Assembly (NCBI GenBank): GCA_017882835.1
Contig: JADGOU010000189.1
Coordinates: forward strand, 1-6,003
Length of the DNA: 6,003 nucleotides
DNA from: Frankiaceae bacterium
GTDB taxonomy: Bacteria; Actinomycetota; Actinomycetes; JADGOU01
Reading direction: 5' to 3'
Below the pieces are notes generated by a model. That model had not been told where the DNA came from, made no database searches, and was given only the letters and a program-made list of their open reading frames with translations. The position numbers were made by a program, and so were the translations under genes. Position 1 is the stretch's first letter. Each line of letters starts with the position of its first letter. Shown here piece by piece: positions 1-5,996 of the stretch.

Positions 1-880
1 GGTGCACCTGGCGCAGCAGCCGCATCAGCACGGTGAGGCTGCTGAGCAGGATCAGGGTGATCGGCACCAGCACCGCCCAGCTGACCGGGTCACCCCGGAC
101 GTCAGCGACGATAGGGGTGATCAGGACCGGCAGCGAGGTGAAGGCGAGGAAGACCAGCAGGCCGGGGGCGAGGGTGTAGCCCCAGGCGTTGCGGCGCAGC
201 AGCAGCACGCCGGCGGCGAACACAACCGGCAGGAAAAACGCCAGGTCCAGCACGTGGACCGGGTTAGTCGGCAAATTGATGTCGACGGCGCTGGAGGCCT
301 TCCTGCCGGCCAGCAGCGCCGGCACGATGTCGGCGAGCCACAGCAGGATGAACAAGGTGGCGACCAGGAGGAGGAAGGCGCCAGCCAGCCGGGCCGATGC
401 GGCGCCGTACCGGGCTTGCACGGCGGCCCGGTCGACGACGGCGAGTCCTCCGATGAGGGCGTACAGGGAACCGCCGAGCACGGCGACCCACAGCAGGAAC
501 AGCGGACCGAACTGGAGCGAGAAGCAGTAGATCGCGTAGTTGTAGGCGGTGAACGACAACGCCCCCAGCCAACACAGGTACGCAGCCACCGAGCCGCGGC
601 GGGCCGCCACCACCAGGACCAAGATCAGCGGGCAGACCACGCTGAGGTTGACCAGGTCCTGGGCTACGGCCTCGTCGAGCATGAGGATGGTCTCGCGACC
701 GTAGATCCTGCCCGTGGCCACCAGCGCGACCGCGCTGCCGACCGCTGCCAGCGCCACGGTAGCTACCGACAGCCACAGCCAAGCCGCGGCGCCGGTGCCG
801 GCAGCGGGCAGGTGTACAGACGCGGGCCTGCCCGCGTTCAGGGCACGGCGCGGCGCAGCCGGAGCGGCTTTGCTGGTCAT
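1..880 (-). CDS. Polytopic membrane protein of unknown function, 3' end cut by window edge
   Basis: Translation from the ATG at 880-878 runs 293 codons without a stop to the left edge, so the C-terminus is missing. I do not recognise the family. After an Ala/Pro/Arg-rich N-terminus of about 30 residues the protein is almost entirely hydrophobic. Probable helices lie near residues 32-55, 75-93, 98-120, 122-148, 164-190, 208-228, 234-258 and 268-290, giving about eight passes. The first extracytoplasmic or cytoplasmic loop (about 56-75) contains GRETILMLDEAVAQD, an acidic segment that looks like the most family-specific part. An aromatic stretch, TAYNYAIYCF, lies near 111-120. I see no nucleotide-binding, redox or protease motif. 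A GAGGGA Shine-Dalgarno-like sequence (886-891) sits 5 nt before the ATG, supporting this start. The preceding gene also encodes a membrane protein, 291 bp upstream. Transporter, sensor or enzyme roles cannot be told apart from the sequence. Confidence 0.82.
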   Translation of the reverse strand, partial: MTSKAAPAAPRRALNAGRPASVHLPAAGTGAAAWLWLSVATVALAAVGSAVALVATGRIYGRETILMLDEAVAQDLVNLSVVCPLILVLVVAARRGSVAAYLCWLGALSFTAYNYAIYCFSLQFGPLFLLWVAVLGGSLYALIGGLAVVDRAAVQARYGAASARLAGAFLLLVATLFILLWLADIVPALLAGRKASSAVDINLPTNPVHVLDLAFFLPVVFAAGVLLLRRNAWGYTLAPGLLVFLAFTSLPVLITPIVADVRGDPVSWAVLVPITLILLSSLTVLMRLLRQVH

Positions 881-1171
881 CAAGGTCCCTCGCTTCACTG
901 GTCGCGGACGCACGGAGGAACAGGGATGCACTCCCCCGCGGATGAACCCGCTCGCTCCTGACCGTCGCTCGCCGCCGTGCTCGCGCGCCGCCACAGGCCA
1001 GGGTCGCACGATCACCACTGGGAAGGTAGCGAACGTCGCGCGATGCAGGCCGACCGAGCGCAGCAGCACGGCGTTGGCATCTCTCGGCGACTACTCCGTT
1101 CTCGTTCTCAGGTCGAATTGCGGCCGAGCCCTCGGAGACGGTCTGCCCGTGGTCAGGGCTGTCACCGCTGA
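881..1171. other. Intergenic stretch between the two membrane-protein genes
   Basis: This 291-bp gap has no supported gene. Reading frames cross it in both directions, but their translations are Arg/Ser/Ala-rich, typical of out-of-frame GC-rich DNA. The only small pattern I see is a tandem CGTTCT duplication at 1097-1108. I find no convincing promoter pair for the 880 gene and no hairpin followed by a T-run. The length suggests the downstream gene may have its own promoter rather than depend only on read-through from nrdJ, but that is inference. Confidence 0.5.
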
Positions 1172-1693
1172 TCAGGGAGCATGCGCCGGCTCGCCGGCAC
1201 TTGTCGGCGATCGAGTGAACAGCCGAGCCATGTGGACGACGGTGAAGGGGAACACCACCCCGTAGCCGATGATGCCGATGTCGCGGATCTGCATGTTTCC
1301 GCTGAGAACGCCAAGCAGCCCGCCGGCAAGGCACAGGGCGGCGCTGGCTGCCATGCCGATCCGGATGCGGCGCTGCACGCGACCGGCCGGGAACGCTGCC
1401 ATCGCCAACAGGAGCGCCAGCCCGAAGAAGTAGTCCCAGGCGAGGATGTCGATCGCGTAAGGAACGGAGGGCCAGTGCCAGGTGAGGAGCCGGTCGAAGC
1501 CGGGGATGTGCGCTGCCGGTAGCCGGCCCACGGTCAAGACGGTGACGTGGACGCCCATCGTCAAGGCTGCCATGGCCACGGCCATGCCGAGCCCGGCCAA
1601 CGTCAGACTCCGCCCGCTGGGTGGAGCGAAGCGGTGGAGGGTGGCGAACAGCGCGACGATCAGCAGCGCCTGCACCAAGATCAGCAGCTCCAT
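1172..1693 (-). CDS. Small integral membrane protein of unknown function (173 aa)
   Basis: The product begins MELLILVQALLIVALF, so the first helix starts at residue 1 and could act as a signal anchor. Further helices are likely at about 31-55, 79-101, 110-131 and 138-158, giving about five passes. A short segment, AWDYFFGLALLLAMAAF (85-101), and IGIIGYGVVFPF (139-150) look like the conserved core. A His/Trp/Pro-rich loop (about 61-78, with TWHWPSVPYA) separates helices 2 and 3. The C-terminus is a short hydrophilic tail. I do not recognise the family and see no catalytic motif. The ATG is 56 bp after the nrdJ stop on the same strand, so co-transcription is possible. No good Shine-Dalgarno precedes it, and the frame stays open upstream into nrdJ sequence. 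The ATG at 1693 is preferred because the hydrophobic segment starts there and I see no in-frame ATG or GTG in the 56-bp gap before it. Confidence 0.8.
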   Translation of the reverse strand: MELLILVQALLIVALFATLHRFAPPSGRSLTLAGLGMAVAMAALTMGVHVTVLTVGRLPAAHIPGFDRLLTWHWPSVPYAIDILAWDYFFGLALLLAMAAFPAGRVQRRIRIGMAASAALCLAGGLLGVLSGNMQIRDIGIIGYGVVFPFTVVHMARLFTRSPTSAGEPAHAP

Positions 1694-1739
1694 GATGGTG
1701 ACGCTCAGGCCGTCGGGTAGGAGCCGATCTCCAGTGCTC

Positions 1740-1760
1740 GCTGCAGGCCTCAGCTGCAGC
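1740..1760 (-). repeat. 7-bp inverted repeat spanning the nrdJ stop codon
   Basis: GCTGCAG at 1740-1746 and CTGCAGC at 1754-1760 are perfect complements around a 7-nt loop that contains the nrdJ TGA (1752-1750). The RNA could form a 7-bp hairpin at the stop codon. No T-run follows on the minus strand, so this is not a standard intrinsic terminator. It could be a weak terminator, an mRNA-stabilising end, or chance in GC-rich DNA. Confidence 0.35.
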
Positions 1761-4548
1761 CGCTAGTGCTGCCGCAGGACTCGCAGACGTAGCAGCTCCC
1801 CGCTGGCCGCATCGTGATCCCACAGGTAAAGCACAGCGGTGCATCGGCGGCAGTGGCGCTACCTGAACGTGGAGCCGGTACGGGCTGTGGCGCGGCGGGC
1901 GCGATCGGTGCCGACTGCGCCAGCGCTTCCACGTCCAGGTCCTCGTCAACCGGCGGAGGCGAGTACGTCCCGGACGCGACGACGGCGGCCCGCTCCCCCG
2001 CGGTGAAGATGCCCAGCGCGGCGCGCTCGTCGTACGGCAGGTTATCTAACGCCAGCCGACGGAAGATGTAGTCCATCACCGACTGCGCCATCCGTACGTC
2101 CGGGTCGTCGGTCATGCCGGCCGGGTCGAACCGCATGTTGGTGAACTTGCTGACGAACGCCTCCAGCGGCACGCCGTACTGCAGGCCGATGGAGATGGCG
2201 ATGGAGAACGCGTCCATCACCCCGGCCAACGTCGACCCCTGCTTGCTCATCTTGATGAAGACTTCGCCGAGGCCGTCATCGGGATAGGAACCGGCGATGA
2301 GGTAGCCCTCGGCACCGCCGACGGTGAATGACACGGTGGTCGATGGGCGGACCTTGGGCAGCCGCTTGCGGGTAGGTCGCGGCTCGGCGACCGACCCGGC
2401 GGCGTCTGCCACCCGCTTCACCGCCCCGGCGTCGGACAGCGGCTGGCCGACCTTGCAGTTGTCCCGGTAGATGGCGAGCGCCTTGAGCCCCAGCTTCCAA
2501 CCCTGGAAGTAGACCTGCTCGATGTCCTCAACTGTCGCGGACTCCGGCACGTTGACGGTCTTGCTGATGGCACCCGACAGGGCCGGCTGAACAGCGGCCA
2601 TCATCCGGACGTGCCCCATCGCCGAGATGGCGCGCTCCCCCATCGCACAGTCGAAGACGTCGTAGTGCTCCGGCTTGAGACTCGGCGCGTTCAGCACGTT
2701 GCCGTGCGCCGCGATGTGCTCGACGATGGCCTCAATCTGCTCGGGCTGGTACCCCAGGTTCTTCAGCGCCCGAGGCACCGTGGTGTTGACGATGCGCATC
2801 GACGCGCCGCCGACCAGCTTCTTGTTCTTGACCAGGGCGAGGTCCGGCTCGATGCCGGTCGTATCGCAGTCCATCATCAGGCCGATAGTGCCGGTCGGCG
2901 CCAGCACGCTTGCCTGGGCGTTGCGCCAGCCGTTGCGCTCGCCGAGCGCCAGACACTGCGCCCATGCGGTGGCCGCCGCCTCCAGCACCCGCTTGTCGTC
3001 GGCACCGGCCGAGCGCACCGCATCGGTGGCGGCGGCGTGCTTGCGCATCACCCGCTTGTGCGCATCCGCGTTGCGGGCGTATCCGGCGTACGGGCCGACG
3101 ATGCCGGCCAGCTCCGCGGAGCGCTGGTACGCCGTACCGGTCATCAGCGAGGTGATGGCGGCGGCCATCGCCCGGCCACCCTCGCTGTCATAGGCGTGGC
3201 CGGTCGCCATCAGCAGGGCGCCGAGGTTGGCGTAGCCGATGCCCAGCTGGCGGTAGGCGCGGGTGGTCTCACCGATCGACTCGGTCGGGAAGTCGGCGAA
3301 GCAGATGGAGATGTCCATCGCGGTGATGACGAGCTCGACGACCTTGCCGAAGGTGGCGGCGTCGAAGGTGTCGTCCGACCGCAGGAACTTCAGCAGATTG
3401 ATGGAGGCGAGGTTGCAGGAGGAGTTGTCGAGGCTGAGGTACTCACTGCAGGGGTTGCTGGCCGTGATGCGGCCGGTCTCCGGGTTGGTGTGCCAGTCGT
3501 TGATGGTGTCGTCGTACTGCAGGCCGGGGTCGGCGCACTCCCAGGCCGCCTTGGCAATCGTGCGGAACAGTGTCCGGGCGTCGACCGACTCCAGCACGGA
3601 GCCATCGAGCCGGGCGCGCAGCGCAAAGTCCCGGCCGTCCTCCACCGCGTGCATGAACTCGTCGCTGACTCGGACGGAGTTGTTGGCGTTCTGGTACTGG
3701 ACGCTGGTGATGTCCTTGCCGCCGAGGTCCATGTCGAAGCCCGCGTCCCGCAGGACGCGAATCTTCTCCTCTTCCCGGGCCTTGAGGTCGATGAACTCCT
3801 CGATGTCGGGATGGTCGACGTCGAGCACGACCATCTTCGCGGCCCGTCGGGTAGCGCCCCCGGACTTAATCGTGCCGGCGGAGGCGTCTGCACCGCGCAT
3901 GAACGACACCGGTCCCGATGCGGTGCCGCCGCTACTGAGCAGCTCCCTGGAAGACCGAATCCGGGACAGGTTCAGCCCGGCACCGGAACCGCCCTTGAAG
4001 ATCAGACCCTCCTCGCGGTACCAGTTGAGGATCGAGTCCATCGTGTCCTCGACGGCCAAGATGAAGCAGGCTGACACCTGCTGTGGCGAGCTGGTCCCCA
4101 CGTTGAACCAGACCGGGGAGTTGAAGCTGAAGATCTGGTGGAGCAAGGCATAGGTCAACTCATGCTCGAAGACCTCGGCCTCAGCTGCGGTGGCGAGGTA
4201 GCCGTGGGTTCGACCGGCAGTGACGTAGCTGCCCACTACCCGGTCGATGAGCTGACGCAGCGAGTGCTCCCGCTGGGGGGTGCCCACCGCGCCGCGGAAG
4301 TACTTGGTGGTGACGATGTTCGCGGCGTTGACCGACCAGAAATCCGGGAACTCCACCCCGCGCTGCTCGAAGTTGACCGAGCCATCGCGCCAGTTCGTCA
4401 TCACCACGTCGCGGCGCTCCCAGGTGACCTCCGCGTACGGGTGCACGCCGGCCGTGGTGAACACGCGCCCGATCGAGAGTCGCTGGCCGGGGGCGCCGGT
4501 CGCCCCGGAGCCGTTGCTACTGACGGAACCGCGGACCGTCTCGGTCAT
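1750..4548 (-). CDS. nrdJ: Adenosylcobalamin-dependent (class II) ribonucleoside-diphosphate reductase
   Basis: This 932-aa enzyme reduces ribonucleotides to deoxyribonucleotides for DNA synthesis in the cytoplasm. It uses coenzyme B12 to make its thiyl radical, so it needs neither oxygen nor a separate radical subunit. The catalytic pattern is visible. NPCSEYL at 365-371 supplies Asn365, the radical Cys367 and Glu369. Cys378 follows 11 residues later, the same spacing as Cys408/Cys419 in the Lactobacillus leichmannii enzyme. Cys161 (QQVSACF) matches the partner redox cysteine. KGGSGAGLNLSRIR (185-198) and APTGTIGLMMDCDTTGIEPD (550-569) are barrel motifs typical of the family. The C-terminus, after a Pro/Ala-rich linker (about 863-903), has six cysteines (906, 909, 919, 922, 925, 931) that form the thioredoxin-linked redox/zinc tail. 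There is no N-terminal ATP-cone and no intein. The start is fixed by a strong SD (4559-4564). It is probably transcribed with nrdR and repressed by it. Confidence 0.97.
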   Translation of the reverse strand: MTETVRGSVSSNGSGATGAPGQRLSIGRVFTTAGVHPYAEVTWERRDVVMTNWRDGSVNFEQRGVEFPDFWSVNAANIVTTKYFRGAVGTPQREHSLRQLIDRVVGSYVTAGRTHGYLATAAEAEVFEHELTYALLHQIFSFNSPVWFNVGTSSPQQVSACFILAVEDTMDSILNWYREEGLIFKGGSGAGLNLSRIRSSRELLSSGGTASGPVSFMRGADASAGTIKSGGATRRAAKMVVLDVDHPDIEEFIDLKAREEEKIRVLRDAGFDMDLGGKDITSVQYQNANNSVRVSDEFMHAVEDGRDFALRARLDGSVLESVDARTLFRTIAKAAWECADPGLQYDDTINDWHTNPETGRITASNPCSEYLSLDNSSCNLASINLLKFLRSDDTFDAATFGKVVELVITAMDISICFADFPTESIGETTRAYRQLGIGYANLGALLMATGHAYDSEGGRAMAAAITSLMTGTAYQRSAELAGIVGPYAGYARNADAHKRVMRKHAAATDAVRSAGADDKRVLEAAATAWAQCLALGERNGWRNAQASVLAPTGTIGLMMDCDTTGIEPDLALVKNKKLVGGASMRIVNTTVPRALKNLGYQPEQIEAIVEHIAAHGNVLNAPSLKPEHYDVFDCAMGERAISAMGHVRMMAAVQPALSGAISKTVNVPESATVEDIEQVYFQGWKLGLKALAIYRDNCKVGQPLSDAGAVKRVADAAGSVAEPRPTRKRLPKVRPSTTVSFTVGGAEGYLIAGSYPDDGLGEVFIKMSKQGSTLAGVMDAFSIAISIGLQYGVPLEAFVSKFTNMRFDPAGMTDDPDVRMAQSVMDYIFRRLALDNLPYDERAALGIFTAGERAAVVASGTYSPPPVDEDLDVEALAQSAPIAPAAPQPVPAPRSGSATAADAPLCFTCGITMRPAGSCYVCESCGSTSGCS

Positions 4549-4558
4549 GACTGCCCAG

Positions 4559-4564
4559 CTCCTT
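4559..4564 (-). promoter_or_regulatory. Shine-Dalgarno of nrdJ
   Basis: AAGGAG on the minus strand lies 10 nt before the ATG at 4548-4546. It is the strongest ribosome-binding site in the window and fixes the nrdJ start at MTETVRG. Confidence 0.85.
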
Positions 4565-4687
4565 CGTCAGTTCGATCGGCGGTGTCGGTCGGTGATGGCG
4601 ACCACGGCCAGGCGGGGAAGCTGTGGGTTGGGTTCGGGCGCAAGTGGTGCGGCGCCGCCCTGGGTGATGTCGCGGCTAGTCGCGGAG

Positions 4688-5209
4688 TCATCCGCCGCTG
4701 ACCGCGAGCTCGGCCACCAGTGGCGGCGCCGGGTCGATGTCCGGCGCCGGGATCGGGCCGGTGGGGTGGTGGGCACGGAGTGCGGCGATCTCGGCTTCGA
4801 AGTCCGCGAGGGAGTCGAAGGCGCGGTAGACGCTGGCGAAACGGAGGTAGGCCACCTCGTCGAGCTCCCGCAGCGGTCCCAGAATGGCCAGCCCAACCTC
4901 GTCCGCCGCGACTTCGGCGCTGCCGCGGGCGCGGATGGCGTCCTCCACCCGTTGCGCCAGCAGCGCGAGGGCATCTTCCTCGGCCGGTCGGCCCTGGCAG
5001 GCCTTGCGCACGCCAGCGAGGACCTTGGCCCGGCTGAACGGTTCGGTCGCCCCACTCCGCTTGACCACGGTCAGGCTGGCGGACTCCATGGTGGTGAACC
5101 GACGCCCGCAGTTGGCGCACGCGCGCCGCCGGCGGATCGCCTGACCGTCGTCGGCCTCCCGGCTGTCGACGACCCGCGAATCTCCCTGCCGGCAGAACGG
5201 GCACCTCAT
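4688..5209 (-). CDS. nrdR: Transcriptional repressor NrdR (zinc ribbon plus ATP-cone)
   Basis: NrdR represses ribonucleotide reductase operons by binding pairs of 16-bp NrdR boxes, sensing ATP against dATP through its ATP-cone. The 173-aa product opens with the diagnostic zinc ribbon: Cys3 and Cys6 (MRCPFC) with Cys31 and Cys34 (CANCGRRFTTME), joined by SRVVDSREADDGQAIRRRR, whose basic residues help bind DNA. The ATP-cone runs from about 47 to 137 and begins TVVKRSGATEPFSRAK, with the family-typical YLRFASVYRAF near 121-131. A Pro-rich tail (about 149-173) makes it slightly longer than the roughly 150 aa common elsewhere, as is usual in actinobacteria. AAGGGA lies 6 nt before the ATG. The frame extends upstream, but the conserved MRCPFC start is universal in the family. 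nrdJ follows after a 138-bp gap with no terminator seen, so an nrdRJ operon with autorepression is likely. Confidence 0.97.
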   Translation of the reverse strand: MRCPFCRQGDSRVVDSREADDGQAIRRRRACANCGRRFTTMESASLTVVKRSGATEPFSRAKVLAGVRKACQGRPAEEDALALLAQRVEDAIRARGSAEVAADEVGLAILGPLRELDEVAYLRFASVYRAFDSLADFEAEIAALRAHHPTGPIPAPDIDPAPPLVAELAVSGG

Positions 5210-5215
5210 CGGACA

Positions 5216-5221
5216 TCCCTT
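5216..5221 (-). promoter_or_regulatory. Shine-Dalgarno of nrdR
   Basis: AAGGGA on the minus strand lies 6 nt before the ATG at 5209-5207. It selects the NrdR frame over an out-of-frame ATG at 5216-5214 that overlaps this site. Confidence 0.75.
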
Positions 5222-5234
5222 CGGTTCCAGGCGT

Positions 5235-5248
5235 CCGCCGCGCGGCGG
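5235..5248. repeat. 14-bp perfect palindrome in the nrdR leader
   Basis: CCGCCGC at 5235-5241 is directly followed by its complement GCGGCGG (5242-5248), 26-39 nt before the nrdR ATG. It could be a protein-binding dyad or an mRNA fold near the ribosome-binding site. All-G/C palindromes also arise by chance in such DNA. Confidence 0.4.
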
Positions 5249-5275
5249 CCGTCGGTCGTTCGTGACCAGAGCGTT

Positions 5276-5295
5276 GCCGGCCTGTTGGCGCCGGC
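5276..5295. repeat. Inverted repeat GCCGGC-N8-GCCGGC in the nrdR leader
   Basis: Two GCCGGC copies (5276-5281 and 5290-5295) can pair as a 6-bp stem with an 8-nt loop. No T-run follows, so it is not a typical attenuator. Together with the palindrome at 5235-5248 it could structure the 5' untranslated region of nrdR, if transcription starts further upstream as supposed. Confidence 0.35.
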
Positions 5296-5318
5296 TGGGG
5301 ACAGTCACGTGCGTAAAT

Positions 5319-5369
5319 TGTGGGCGAATTGACCTGGGTTGTGGACAGTTAGCCACAACCTGTGGACTA
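5319..5369. promoter_or_regulatory. DnaA-box-like cluster: three direct repeats at 21-bp period plus one inverted copy
   Basis: TGTGG occurs at 5319, 5340 and 5361, exactly 21 bp apart, or two helical turns. Read on the minus strand as 9-mers these are TCGCCCACA, CTGTCCACA and TAGTCCACA, matching the high-GC actinobacterial DnaA box TTGTCCACA at 7, 8 and 8 of 9 positions. An opposite-strand copy, TTAGCCACA (5349-5357), matches 7 of 9 (8 of 9 to the E. coli form TTATCCACA). GGTTGTGG (5337-5344) and CCACAACC (5353-5360) also form a perfect 8-bp inverted repeat. DnaA is known to regulate nrdAB in E. coli. DnaA control of this class II operon is inference, and some of the sites could instead be degenerate NrdR sites. 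Confidence 0.5.
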
Positions 5370-5370
5370 C

Positions 5371-5384
5371 TTACACGTGTGTAA
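5371..5384. promoter_or_regulatory. Dyad TTACAC-N2-GTGTAA, possible operator
   Basis: TTACAC (5371-5376) and GTGTAA (5379-5384) are perfect 6-bp inverted arms with a 2-bp centre, lying between the NrdR-box candidate and the TGTGG repeats. The symmetry suits a dimeric repressor. I cannot assign a regulator. The ACAC...GTGT ends recall an NrdR box, but the centre is shorter than in the 16-bp consensus. Confidence 0.45.
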
Positions 5385-5400
5385 CTACCAGATGTTGTGA
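5385..5400 (-). promoter_or_regulatory. Candidate NrdR box upstream of nrdR
   Basis: The minus strand reads TCACAACATCTGGTAG, matching the published NrdR-box consensus acaCwAtATaTwGtgt at about 10 of 16 positions, including the CAC and AT core. NrdR boxes normally occur in pairs a whole number of helical turns apart. I do not find a second copy of equal quality at such a spacing, although CCACA-containing sequences follow downstream. Autorepression of nrdRJ is the expected role. Confidence 0.5.
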
Positions 5401-5523
5401 CGGTAGGCGGTTCCTCGCGAGCATGCAAGTCGAACTGGGAGAACGCGGCAACGACGCAGGTGGGTCGGCGTGGCGCGGCGCGAGGCCGGGTGGGCAGTGG
5501 TGCGCGAGCCGGGTGTGTCAGGC

Positions 5524-5542
5524 CTGCGGGCGCCGCCGGCAG
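5524..5542 (-). terminator. Weak hairpin after the LysM gene
   Basis: CTGC (5524-5527) pairs with GCAG (5539-5542) and GGC (5529-5531) with GCC (5535-5537) around one G-G mismatch, about 30 nt past the stop at 5571. No T-run follows on the minus strand. If it ends transcription it does so weakly, and read-through into nrdR is possible. Confidence 0.25.
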
Positions 5543-5570
5543 TCGAGACGACCAACGCTGACGCAATCGC

Positions 5571-5996
5571 TCAGCCGGCCGGAACGGCGAGGGTCTGCCC
5601 GACCATGAGGGTGGACCTGGACAGCCGGTTGAGTCGTCGGATCTCCTCGACGGTGACCCGCGGGTCTCGTCCAGGCGCAAGTCGGTTGGCGATCGCCCAC
5701 AGCGTGTCACCAGCTTGGACCACCACCGCCTGCGACGCTACCGGCGCCTCGGCCCGCGTTGCCGCCACGGTGGAGGCGCGTCCGAAGGCGAACGCGGACA
5801 GCAGCAGCAGGGCAGCGAGCGACACCACCGCGACTCGCCCGCGTGCCGTGACTCGGCCGGGATGCGTGCACCGCCGTCGGCCGTCGACCCTGCCAGCGTG
5901 CCTGGGCGCGCCGGGCACTCGGCGAGAACCGCGGGCGGCCTGATCGGCGGCCGGCGGCCGATCGCCGGCGGCCGTGGAGCCTGGCCCGCGCGCCAT
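5571..5996 (-). CDS. Bitopic membrane protein with C-terminal LysM domain, Rv2719c/ChiZ-like
   Basis: The 141-aa product has three parts: an Arg/Ala/Pro-rich, probably disordered N-terminus (1-53), one membrane helix (about 54-72, VAVVSLAALLLLSAFAF), and, after a short linker, a LysM domain (about 91-139, VVVQAGDTLWAIANRLAPG ... LMVGQTLAVP) that should bind peptidoglycan outside the membrane. Residues 99-104 (LWAIAN) and 122-124 (LNR) are typical LysM positions. The same architecture and a place beside nrdR and lexA characterise M. tuberculosis Rv2719c (ChiZ), which is DNA-damage-induced and affects division; B. subtilis YneA is a functional parallel. No hydrolase motif is visible, so a cell-wall-binding division regulator is likelier than an enzyme. 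The frame is open to the right edge with no clear SD before the ATG at 5996, so the start may lie outside the window; GTG at codon 27 is another option. An SOS operator, if present, would be beyond 6003. Confidence 0.88.
   Translation of the reverse strand: MARGPGSTAAGDRPPAADQAARGSRRVPGAPRHAGRVDGRRRCTHPGRVTARGRVAVVSLAALLLLSAFAFGRASTVAATRAEAPVASQAVVVQAGDTLWAIANRLAPGRDPRVTVEEIRRLNRLSRSTLMVGQTLAVPAG

Larger units (their letters stand above)
5210..5570. other. 361-bp regulatory intergenic region between the LysM gene and nrdR
   Basis: No gene is supported here; the open frames translate to Arg-rich nonsense. The 5301-5400 segment has 48 G/C in 100 bases by hand count, clearly below its surroundings, as expected of a promoter. 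It holds the NrdR-box candidate, the TTACAC dyad and the phased TGTGG repeats described separately. A weak sigma-70-like pair on the minus strand is TCCACA (5345-5340), a 17-bp spacer, then CACAAT (5322-5317), each matching four of six consensus positions. If real, it overlaps the DnaA-box-like repeats. The segment 5401-5523 shows nothing I can identify. No cobalamin riboswitch was recognised in the nrdR leader. Confidence 0.6.

Noticed and set aside
2..961. Plus-strand open frame of 319 codons rich in Gln, Glu, Gly and Arg
   Set aside because: It is the antisense shadow of the eight-helix membrane protein on the minus strand; its low-complexity hydrophilic composition mirrors hydrophobic codons.
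1012..1080. 22-codon minus-strand frame beginning MPTPCCCARSAC in the intergenic stretch
   Set aside because: Cys-rich and short, with the nearest GGAG too far from the ATG; chance in GC-rich DNA is the simpler explanation.
1185..1198. GCCGG-CTCG-CCGGC hairpin near the end of the 173-aa gene as a terminator
   Set aside because: It lies within the last codons of the gene, before the stop, and has no T-run; it is explained by the Ala-Gly-Glu-Pro-Ala codons.
264..1949. Minus-strand open frame of 561 codons crossing the end of nrdJ and both membrane-protein genes
   Set aside because: It is out of frame with nrdJ and both membrane genes and gives an Arg/Ala/His-rich translation without domains.
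2126..2141. TCGAAC...GTTG sequence resembling an actinobacterial LexA box
   Set aside because: It is inside nrdJ, the half-site spacing is one base too long and the second half lacks the closing TCGA.
2611..4074. Long plus-strand open frame (487 codons) opposite nrdJ, with other long frames there on both strands
   Set aside because: They lie entirely within nrdJ, whose catalytic motifs are certain. The translations are Arg/Val/Gly-rich shadows expected from the GC-biased third positions of nrdJ.
4545..5216. Minus-strand frame starting at the ATG at 5216 overlapping nrdR
   Set aside because: Its start overlaps the nrdR Shine-Dalgarno in another frame, and the product is Arg/Gly-rich without domains.
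5210..5400. Cobalamin riboswitch in front of nrdRJ
   Set aside because: I could not find a B12-box-like conserved core or the expected long multi-stem leader; known actinobacterial cases precede other reductase operons rather than nrdRJ.
5942..5963. Inverted repeat GATCGGC-N8-GCCGATC near the right end
   Set aside because: It is inside the N-terminal coding region of the LysM protein, where Pro/Ala/Arg codons readily create such G/C-rich symmetry.
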